Source: Pseudomonadota bacterium
GTDB lineage: Bacteria > Pseudomonadota > Gammaproteobacteria > Xanthomonadales > Xanthomonadaceae
Assembly: GCA_023386795.1 (NCBI GenBank)
Contig: JAEWJB010000065.1
Coordinates: 1-11,315 of the forward strand
Direction of reading: 5' to 3'
Length of the DNA: 11,315 bases
Below the pieces are notes generated by a model that worked only from the letters and a program-made list of their open reading frames with translations, made no database searches and was not told where the DNA came from. Shown piece by piece: positions 5,440 through 10,731 of this stretch (positions are counted from its first letter, which is position 1; every line of letters starts with the position of its first letter). A program made the position numbers and the translations under genes.

Positions 5440-6480
5440 TTCGGGCGGATCGGAGTCGAGCACCTGTACCGGTGCGCCGGTGGTTTCCGGCAGGATCGGC
5501 TGGTCCGTGGCCACCAGCACCACGCCGGGGACCAGCAGGGGCAGCACTTCGGCGAGGAAGCCGGGCGGCACTTGGAGGCGGCCGACCGTGGCCGCCTCCA
5601 GCGCGGCGCCGGCATCGGCTTCGCCGGGAATGCCAATGCGCATCCAGTTCGGCATGCGCTGGCCGGGCAGGCCGGGAAGCTCGCCCGGCAAGAAGCCCTG
5701 GCCGACGATGAAAGCCTGCGTGCCGATCGGCGTGCCGGTGGCATCGTCGTGCAGCGCGATGCGTGCACGGCCGATTTCCACGCCGTTGCGGAACACCAGC
5801 AGTTGTTCGTCCGCCGTGCTCATCACCATCGACACCGGCCCGGTGGGCGCGAGCATGGGCTGCCAGGTATAGGCCTGGCCGTTGCCCAACGGCAGCAGCG
5901 GGCGCTCGGCGCCGGTGAGTGGATCGATCGGGCTCACCGCCCGCGGATGCACCACGTCCTCGCTGCTGACGCCGGCCTCGGAAACCACCACCACCATGCC
6001 CATGTTCGAATTGTCGAACAGCAGGCGCGCGAATTCGGTCGGCAGGTGGACGCAGCCATGGGATTCCGGATAGCCCGGCAGGCCACCGGCATGTAGCGCC
6101 ACGCCGCCCCAGGTCAGGCGCTGCTGGTAGGGCATGGGCGCGTTGTTGTACTGGTTGGAGTGGTGGTCCTTGTCCTTCTGCAGGATGGTGAACACCCCGG
6201 TGGGTGTCTCGTATCCCTTCTTGCCGCTGCTGATCGTGCTGACACCGATCAGGATGCCGTTGCGATACGCATAGGCCCGTTGCTCGGTGAGGCTGACGAT
6301 CACCGCCATCGGCCCCCACCCCTTGCTGACACCGCCCCAGATCCATTCGCCGGGCTTGAGCGACGCGGCCGGCGTGTCGGCGGGGCTGGATTGCAGCGCG
6401 CCCCACGTCGGCACGGCCCACGCGCAGGCGGCGGGCCACGCGAGCGCCAGGGCGAGGGCGAGCCGGGGCAATGTGGGCAT
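5428..6480 (-). CDS. Exported L,D-transpeptidase (YkuD) family protein with degenerate second repeat
   Basis: The protein is 350 aa. AAGGA lies 6 nt before the ATG at 6480 and supports the start. A signal peptide of about 22 residues (ending ACAWA|VP) sends it to the periplasm. The YkuD domain spans about residues 56-167. The catalytic motif is H130 followed by SHGCVH at 140-145, with C143 the expected nucleophile. L,D-transpeptidases form or exchange 3-3 peptidoglycan cross-links or attach proteins to peptidoglycan. The spacing LHAGGLPGYPESHGC is that of the LPGYP subgroup. His replaces the Arg or Asn often found two residues after the Cys. Residues 214-261 repeat the beginning of the domain (GP...VFRNGVEIG...TP.GT) but lack the His and Cys. 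A Pro-rich tail follows. Alternative activities such as amidase or carboxypeptidase cannot be excluded. It has its own promoter. Confidence 0.92.
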   Translation of the reverse strand: MPTLPRLALALALAWPAACAWAVPTWGALQSSPADTPAASLKPGEWIWGGVSKGWGPMAVIVSLTEQRAYAYRNGILIGVSTISSGKKGYETPTGVFTILQKDKDHHSNQYNNAPMPYQQRLTWGGVALHAGGLPGYPESHGCVHLPTEFARLLFDNSNMGMVVVVSEAGVSSEDVVHPRAVSPIDPLTGAERPLLPLGNGQAYTWQPMLAPTGPVSMVMSTADEQLLVFRNGVEIGRARIALHDDATGTPIGTQAFIVGQGFLPGELPGLPGQRMPNWMRIGIPGEADAGAALEAATVGRLQVPPGFLAEVLPLLVPGVVLVATDQPILPETTGAPVQVLDSDPPEAPR

Positions 6481-6507
6481 GGCGTTTCCTTCGCGGGGGA
6501 TGCGCCG

Positions 6508-6516
6508 ATCCTAGCA
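6508..6516 (-). promoter_or_regulatory. Extended -10 promoter (TGC-TAGGAT) for the L,D-transpeptidase gene
   Basis: TGCTAGGAT on the minus strand combines a TGn extension with a five-of-six match to TATAAT... at positions T, A, A and T plus one G substitution tolerated in this genome's other boxes. It predicts an mRNA start near 6501 and a leader of about 20 nt that contains the AAGGA Shine-Dalgarno site. No -35 box is clear, as is common with extended -10 promoters. Confidence 0.5.
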
Positions 6517-6545
6517 AGCAGGCGCAGCGACCGCGTGCAGGCAGG

Positions 6546-6571
6546 CGCCGGGACGAAGCTTCGCCCCGGCG
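6546..6571. terminator. Long GC hairpin after the Old Yellow Enzyme gene
   Basis: CGCCGGG (6546-6552) pairs with CCCGGCG (6565-6571). Inside, after one A/C mismatch, CGAAGCTTCG (6554-6563) is itself a palindrome and can extend the stem with an AGCT loop. It lies 8 bp after the OYE stop codon on the minus strand, where a terminator is expected. No T-run follows. Confidence 0.5.
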
Positions 6572-6578
6572 TCGTCGC

Positions 6579-7694
6579 TCACTTCCCGGCCTGGGCCAGC
6601 GTCGGGTAGTCCGTGTAGCCCTTGGCGCCGCCGCCGTACAGCGTGGACGCATCGACCTCGTTCAGCGGGGCATCTACGCGCAGGCGCTCGACCAGGTCGG
6701 GGTTGGCGATGTACGCCCGGCCAAAGGCCACCGCGTCTGCGTAGCCGGAGGCGATCGCCTGCTCGGCCATCGCCTTGTCGTAGCCGTTGTTGGCGATCCA
6801 GCCGCCGCGGAACTTGGCGCGCAGCGCGACGTAGTCGAACGGTGCCACGTCGCGCGGGCCGCCGGTGGCGCCCTCGATGACGTGCACGAACGCCAGCCCG
6901 CCGATCGCGTCCAGCCGCTCGACCGCGCGCTCGAACAGCGGCTGCGGGTTGGAGTCGTGCGCGTCGTTGACCGGCGTCACCGGCGACAGGCGCACGCCGG
7001 TGCGGCCGGCACCGATCTCGTCGGCGATGGCCTGCGTCACCTCGGCCAGCAGGCGCGTGCGGTTCTCGATGCTGCCACCGTAGGCATCCTCGCGGTGGTT
7101 GCTGCCGTCGCGCAGGAACTGGTCGATCAGGTAGCCATTGGCCGCATGGATCTCCACGCCGTCGAAGCCGGCCTCGATGGCGTTGCGCGCCGCGCGGACG
7201 TAATCGGCGATCAAGCCGGGGATTTCCTCCAGCGCCAGCGCGCGCGGCTCGGAGACATCCTCGAAGCCCTGGGCGGTGAAGGTCTTGCCCTTCGCGCGCA
7301 GCGCGCTTGGCGCCACCGGCACTTCGCCCGGCGGCAGCAGGCTGGTATGCGAGATGCGCCCGACGTGCCACAGCTGCACGATGATCTTGCCGCCACGCGC
7401 ATGCACCGCATCGGTGACGTGTTTCCAGCCTTCGATCTGCGCGGGGGTGTGGATGCCGGGCGTGTCCAGGTAGCCCTGGCCCAGCGCATTGATCTGCGTG
7501 CCCTCGGCGATCAGCAGGCCGGCACTGGCGCGCTGCGCGTAATACTCGACGGCGAGCGGGTTGGGCACCTGGCCGGCGACGGCGCGATCGCGCGTCAGCG
7601 GGGCCATCACGATGCGGTTGGCGAGGGGGATCTCGCCCAGCTGCGTGGGCGTGAACAGCTGCTGCGAAGTGGCAGCGGGGGAGGATTCGGCCAT
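6579..7694 (-). CDS. nemA: Old Yellow Enzyme family alkene reductase (N-ethylmaleimide reductase-like)
   Basis: The protein is 371 aa from the ATG at 7694, close to the usual 360-370. In-frame ATGs at 7724, 7727 and 7742 would add up to 16 residues but the family starts near SQQLFTPTQLG. It is a cytoplasmic FMN-dependent TIM-barrel enzyme that reduces activated C=C bonds (enones, maleimides, nitro compounds) with NAD(P)H. Key residues are visible: T34 in MAPLTR (flavin tuning), Q107/W109 in VQLWHVGR, the substrate-binding pair H183 and N186 with proton donor Y188 in EIHAANGYLIDQF, AYGGSIENR (204-212), and the phosphate-binding AFGRAYIANPDL near 323-334. It represents the classical OYE class. 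No NemR-type repressor or glyoxalase gene is adjacent. A 10-bp palindrome lies 65 bp upstream. The nemA symbol reflects similarity, not demonstrated orthology. Confidence 0.95.
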   Translation of the reverse strand: MAESSPAATSQQLFTPTQLGEIPLANRIVMAPLTRDRAVAGQVPNPLAVEYYAQRASAGLLIAEGTQINALGQGYLDTPGIHTPAQIEGWKHVTDAVHARGGKIIVQLWHVGRISHTSLLPPGEVPVAPSALRAKGKTFTAQGFEDVSEPRALALEEIPGLIADYVRAARNAIEAGFDGVEIHAANGYLIDQFLRDGSNHREDAYGGSIENRTRLLAEVTQAIADEIGAGRTGVRLSPVTPVNDAHDSNPQPLFERAVERLDAIGGLAFVHVIEGATGGPRDVAPFDYVALRAKFRGGWIANNGYDKAMAEQAIASGYADAVAFGRAYIANPDLVERLRVDAPLNEVDASTLYGGGAKGYTDYPTLAQAGK

Positions 7695-7758
7695 GACGGA
7701 GGCTCGGGGGGAAAGAACGCCCATCATGCCCACCCGGCGCATGCACGTCGCGTCGCAA

Positions 7759-7781
7759 GGGCGGGAAACTGTTTCCCGCCC
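7759..7781. terminator. Perfect 10-bp palindromic hairpin between the TPR and OYE genes
   Basis: GGGCGGGAAA (7759-7768) and TTTCCCGCCC (7772-7781) pair perfectly around a 3-nt CTG loop. It sits 13 bp after the stop codon of the transglutaminase/TPR gene, the place of a terminator, although only TT follows on the minus strand. It also lies 65 bp before the OYE start codon, so an operator role is possible. Confidence 0.5.
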
Positions 7782-7793
7782 CGTCGCCTGCGC

Positions 7794-8963
7794 TCAGCGG
7801 GAAGACAGCGCCCCGGCGCGTTCCAGGCGCTGCAGTCCCTCGATCTTGGCCTGGTAGCGGGTGCGGTCGTTCTCCGGGCCGAGGTCGCGGGCCCGGCGCA
7901 TCTCGCGCTCGGCCAGGCGCGCGTTGCCACTCAGGAAGTAGGCCCGTGCCAGCCCGAAGTGGAACTGGTGCGCGGCCGGGTACAACGTCACGGCACGACG
8001 GTAGCGGGAGATCGCCTCGGCGTAGCGGCCGCTGCTCTCGGCCTGGCGGCCCATCATGAACTGGTAGAACGGATCGACCGCGCGGATCTGCTCCAGGTAT
8101 TTGAGCGTGGCGTCGGCGTGGGCGTCGTCGCCGAGGCGGCGGTAGAGGTTGATGCGGTTGGAGAGGCTGGCTACGTGCGAAGGATTGAGTGCCAGCGCCT
8201 GCGCGTAGTCACGGCCAGCGGCCGTCAGGTCACCCTCGCGCGATTCCAGCACGCCGAGGTTGTTCCAGATGTTGGGCAGGGTGGCATCCATGCGCAGCGC
8301 CTGCTGGAAGTACGCACGCGCCGGCCCGTTCTGCCCGGCCGCCATCAGCTCGCTGCCGCGGTTGTTGTAGTAGTGCGCGAACAGCCGCTCGTCGGTGATG
8401 ACGCGCGGGCCGCGCCGGTCCATCAGCACGCTGGCGTCGAGGTCCACGGTGCCGGGGCGACCATCGATGCGCACCTGTGCGTTGACGTGGCCGAAGTTGT
8501 AGATCGTGCGCTGGTCCTGCCACCAGCTCAGCACCTGGCCCACTTCCTGCGGCCGCGCGGGAATGCCGGCCTCGCGCGCGAGCGCGACGAAGAACAGCGT
8601 GAAGGACAGGCAGTTGGCGCTGCGCAGCTGGTAGGTCTCGGCCACGGTGTGGGTGGCCTCGGTGGAGTAGCGCAGTCCCAGCGCGTCTTCGTCGAAGATC
8701 AGGTGCACCAGCGCGCGCACGCGCATCTCCTGCGCGCCGTGCATGACCTTCTGCCGCAGCAGGCGCTGGAGTTCGGGCGGGATGGCCAGCAGCGTCTGCG
8801 GCGAAGGCGGCGGCAGCACGCTGGCGTCGGCCGCGTGGGCGGCGACCGGGTCGCCGGCGGGCAGGACAGGCGTGGTGCCGGCGACCGACAGCTCGGCGGG
8901 CGGCGGGATGGCAGGCGCGGTCGCCGTCGCCGCGGCGAACACGAACGAAAGCAGGATGCCCAT
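7794..8963 (-). CDS. Exported transglutaminase-like / tetratricopeptide repeat protein
   Basis: The protein is 389 aa. GGGAG lies 6 nt before the ATG at 8963. A short hydrophobic signal sequence (MGILLSFVFAAATATAPA) and a Pro/Ala-rich linker precede a transglutaminase-like domain at about residues 60-195. Its putative catalytic triad is C118 (RSANCLSFTLFF), H159 (FGHVNAQV) and D174 (GTVDLDAS). Residues 195-365 are TPR repeats, with recognisable NNLGVLESREGDLTAAGRDYAQALALNP, GRYAEAISRYRRAVTLYP and AYFLSGNARLAEREMRRARDLGP. Transglutaminase-fold proteins of this kind act as proteases, amide transferases or non-catalytic scaffolds; which applies cannot be told. Export points to a periplasmic or envelope role, with the TPRs binding a partner. 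It is divergent from the thpR-like gene and ends at a strong hairpin, so is probably monocistronic. Confidence 0.9.
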   Translation of the reverse strand: MGILLSFVFAAATATAPAIPPPAELSVAGTTPVLPAGDPVAAHAADASVLPPPSPQTLLAIPPELQRLLRQKVMHGAQEMRVRALVHLIFDEDALGLRYSTEATHTVAETYQLRSANCLSFTLFFVALAREAGIPARPQEVGQVLSWWQDQRTIYNFGHVNAQVRIDGRPGTVDLDASVLMDRRGPRVITDERLFAHYYNNRGSELMAAGQNGPARAYFQQALRMDATLPNIWNNLGVLESREGDLTAAGRDYAQALALNPSHVASLSNRINLYRRLGDDAHADATLKYLEQIRAVDPFYQFMMGRQAESSGRYAEAISRYRRAVTLYPAAHQFHFGLARAYFLSGNARLAEREMRRARDLGPENDRTRYQAKIEGLQRLERAGALSSR

Positions 8964-9009
8964 TGCAGTCTCCCGCGACGGTCACGCCGTCGCCCCATGT
9001 GCTGCGGGC

Positions 9010-9015
9010 AGTGTA
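9010..9015 (-). promoter_or_regulatory. Weak candidate -10 box (TACACT) for the transglutaminase/TPR gene
   Basis: TACACT on the minus strand lies 47 bp before the ATG at 8963 and predicts a leader of about 40 nt that includes the GGGAG site. The match is four of six and no good -35 is present. Confidence 0.3.
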
Positions 9016-9072
9016 TGCCTGTTTCGGCGGGGCGTGCAGGGTGCGATGGTGCGGCGCGGCAAGGGGATGCTC

Positions 9073-9081
9073 TGCTAGTAT
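9073..9081 (+). promoter_or_regulatory. Extended -10 promoter (TGC-TAGTAT) for the thpR-like gene
   Basis: TGCTAGTAT predicts an mRNA start near 9088, 35 nt before the ATG at 9123. The TGn extension and TAGTAT make this one of the better boxes in the window. The leader contains a three-codon reading frame (ATG-ACC-CGA-TGA, 9115-9126) whose stop overlaps the thpR-like start codon. Confidence 0.55.
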
Positions 9082-9122
9082 CCGCGCCCTCCCACGCGGC
9101 GGCAGGGCGCCGGCATGACCCG

Positions 9123-9728
9123 ATGAACCGGCAATTCCTCTACCTGTCTTCCGCCGAGGCACAGCTCTCGCTCGGCTTCGGCCAGGCGAGCGCGACCGAG
9201 CGTTTGTTCTTCGCCCTGATGCCGCCTTCCGGCGTGGCGCAGGCGGCGTATGCGGTGGCCGATGCACTGCGCGCGGAACTGCCTTCGGCGCGGCTGGTGT
9301 CCCGCGAACGCCTGCACGTTACCTTGCATTACCTGGGCGAGTACGCCGGCCTGCCACCGTCGTTGCTGGCGCGTGCCCAGCGCGCCGCGCAGGCGCTGCG
9401 CATCGCACCGTTCGCGCTGGCGTTCGACCGCGTCGGCAGCTTCGGTGGGCCACGTCGCGAGCGCCCCGGCGTGGCGCTGGGCGATGCCGCAGGAACCGCG
9501 GGTGCGCACGAGCTGCATCGGCGCCTGGCCTTGGCGCTGGCGCAGGAAGGGTTGTCCGGCGATGCGCGCTTCACGCCGCACATGACGCTGCTGTATGCGC
9601 CGCGCGGGCTGGCCGAGCGTGCGCTGGATGCACCGCTGGCCTGGCAGGCGGATGAGCTGGCCCTCCTGCGCAGCGTGCGCGGCGAGGCCAGTTATCGCGA
9701 GGAAGGCCGCTGGCCACTGCGCGCCTGA
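9123..9728 (+). CDS. thpR: RNA 2',3'-cyclic phosphodiesterase (2'-5' RNA ligase family, ThpR-like)
   Basis: The protein is 201 aa. It has the two diagnostic HxT motifs of the 2H phosphoesterase superfamily: H65-V-T67 in RLHVTLHYLG and H153-M-T155 in FTPHMTLLY. The core begins at TERLFFALMPP (residues 25-35). ThpR/LigT enzymes hydrolyse RNA 2',3'-cyclic phosphates to 2'-phosphates and were first noticed for reversible 2'-5' ligation of tRNA halves. The start at 9123 leaves a 25-residue N-terminal extension ahead of the core that contains QLSLGF, a peptide resembling a sliding-clamp-binding motif. No RNA repair partner such as RtcB is adjacent. No Shine-Dalgarno site is seen. The start could be coupled to a tiny upstream frame ending in ATGA. 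The HD gene follows after 64 bp but has its own promoter. Confidence 0.93.
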   Translation: MNRQFLYLSSAEAQLSLGFGQASATERLFFALMPPSGVAQAAYAVADALRAELPSARLVSRERLHVTLHYLGEYAGLPPSLLARAQRAAQALRIAPFALAFDRVGSFGGPRRERPGVALGDAAGTAGAHELHRRLALALAQEGLSGDARFTPHMTLLYAPRGLAERALDAPLAWQADELALLRSVRGEASYREEGRWPLRA

Positions 9729-9757
9729 GCACGCGGGGCACCCGGCCCTGGCCGCCC

Positions 9758-9786
9758 TTGGCCCTTCACGCGCCCGGCGCTAGGCT
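9758..9786 (+). promoter_or_regulatory. Sigma-70-like promoter giving a leaderless mRNA for the HD gene
   Basis: A -35 TTGGCC (9758-9763; four of six) is followed after exactly 17 bp by a -10 TAGGCT (9781-9786; three to four of six). Counting seven bases from the last -10 base puts the mRNA start on the A of the ATG at 9793. There is no Shine-Dalgarno site. Position and spacing together suggest leaderless transcription. Confidence 0.55.
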
Positions 9787-9792
9787 GCGCCC

Positions 9793-10410
9793 ATGGTGAG
9801 TTCCCCGATCCAGGCCATCGTCCCCTTGTCGCTGCAACCGGCGCAATGGGCGCAGCTGCAGGCCGCCTACGCGACGCCGCCCCGCGCCTACCACCACTGG
9901 GGGCATATCGAAGCGGTGCTCGAGGGTTATGCCGAGGTGGCCGCCGGTCCGGGGTGGACGCAGCCGCGCGAGGTGGCGCTGGCACTGCTGTTCCACGACG
10001 CCATCTACGAGCCCGGCAAGCGCGACAACGAAGCCCGCTCGGCCGAGCTGGCACGCGAGACGATCGCGCGCTGGTGGCCCGGCACCGACATCGACATCGC
10101 GCGCGTGTCGCAGCTCATCGCACTGACCGCGCGCCATGGCCAGCTCACGCCGCGCGACGTGGATGCCGACGCGGCGCTGATGCTCGACTGCGACATGGCG
10201 ATCCTCGCTGCGCCGCCTGCGCAGTTCGATGCCTACGACCACGCCATCGCCGAGGAATACCGCGACCACGTGCCCGGCTTCCTGTACCGCATCAACCGCC
10301 GGCGCTTCCTGCGCGGGGTGCTCGCCCAGCCGCGCATCTTCCTGAGCGACTGGTTCCATGCGCGCTGCGATGCGCAGGCCCGTGCCAACCTGCGCCGCGC
10401 CATCGGCTGA
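9793..10410 (+). CDS. HD-superfamily predicted metal-dependent phosphohydrolase (COG4339-like)
   Basis: The protein is 205 aa from the ATG at 9793; a GTG at 9796 is the only close alternative. Motifs typical of this HD branch are present: RAYHHWGHI (residues 31-39) with H35 and H38, the signature LLFHDAIYEPGKRDNE (65-80) with H68-D69, and a downstream ALMLDCDMAILAAP (128-141) that can supply the distal Asp. A conserved YRDHVPGFLYRINRR...FLRGVL block follows at 156-177. HD proteins bind divalent metals and hydrolyse phosphomonoesters or diesters, often of nucleotides. The substrate of this branch is not known to me; old records carry a meaningless NMDA-receptor-subunit name for it. It is cytoplasmic, with no signal peptide. 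It has a promoter directly at its start codon, separate from the thpR-like gene 64 bp upstream. Confidence 0.9.
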   Translation: MVSSPIQAIVPLSLQPAQWAQLQAAYATPPRAYHHWGHIEAVLEGYAEVAAGPGWTQPREVALALLFHDAIYEPGKRDNEARSAELARETIARWWPGTDIDIARVSQLIALTARHGQLTPRDVDADAALMLDCDMAILAAPPAQFDAYDHAIAEEYRDHVPGFLYRINRRRFLRGVLAQPRIFLSDWFHARCDAQARANLRRAIG

Positions 10411-10461
10411 ATGCCCGCGTCGCGCCGGGGCGCCTTCGGCGGCGTGGCAGTGGCGACTGGC

Positions 10462-10467
10462 TAGAAT
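10462..10467 (+). promoter_or_regulatory. Candidate -10 box (TAGAAT) for the PF09791 gene
   Basis: TAGAAT in the context GGCTAGAAT lies 27 bp before the ATG at 10495, predicting an mRNA start near 10474. The leader of about 21 nt is C-rich and has no Shine-Dalgarno site. No -35 box is clear. Confidence 0.5.
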
Positions 10468-10494
10468 GGACGCCTGTCGTTTCCCGCCCCCGCC

Positions 10495-10677
10495 ATGCCT
10501 GATCCCGTTGCAGACTTCGCTGACGATCCGCGCCCGCAAGCGCCTGTCGAACCTGCGCCCAACGAGTGCTGCGGCAGCGGCTGCCCGCTGTGCGTCTACG
10601 ATCTCCATGCAGAGGAAATGGCACGCTACCGCGAGAAGCTGGCGCTGTGGCGCCAGCGCCATCCCGATGCCGAATGA
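10495..10677 (+). CDS. Oxidoreductase-like domain protein (PF09791), 60 aa
   Basis: This small protein has an acidic, Pro-rich N-terminus (residues 1-22), then the family signature NECCGSGCPLCVYDLHAEEM with cysteines C25, C26, C30 and C33. A helix rich in Arg, Glu and Trp ends it (ARYREKLALWRQRH). The signature is that of the oxidoreductase-like domain family, which is also found in fungi and animals (human OXLD1). Despite the name, no enzymatic activity is visible and the chain is too short to be a complete enzyme. The four Cys could bind a metal or iron-sulfur cluster or be redox-active, which is inference. It is cytoplasmic. The AcvB/VirJ-like gene begins 54 bp downstream in the same direction and may be co-transcribed, because no separate promoter is obvious there. 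Confidence 0.85.
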   Translation: MPDPVADFADDPRPQAPVEPAPNECCGSGCPLCVYDLHAEEMARYREKLALWRQRHPDAE

Positions 10678-10731
10678 GTCGCGCCGTGGCCATGCGCCGC
10701 GTCCTTCCACCGCCTGCTGACGAAATTTCCC

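Noticed and set aside
6471..9728. A 1085-codon open frame on the plus strand, in frame with the thpR-like gene and antisense to the OYE and transglutaminase/TPR genes
   Set aside because: Its translation before residue 25 of ThpR is Arg/Ala/Gly-rich and resembles no family, while the minus strand carries two complete, motif-rich proteins. Long antisense frames are usual at this GC content.
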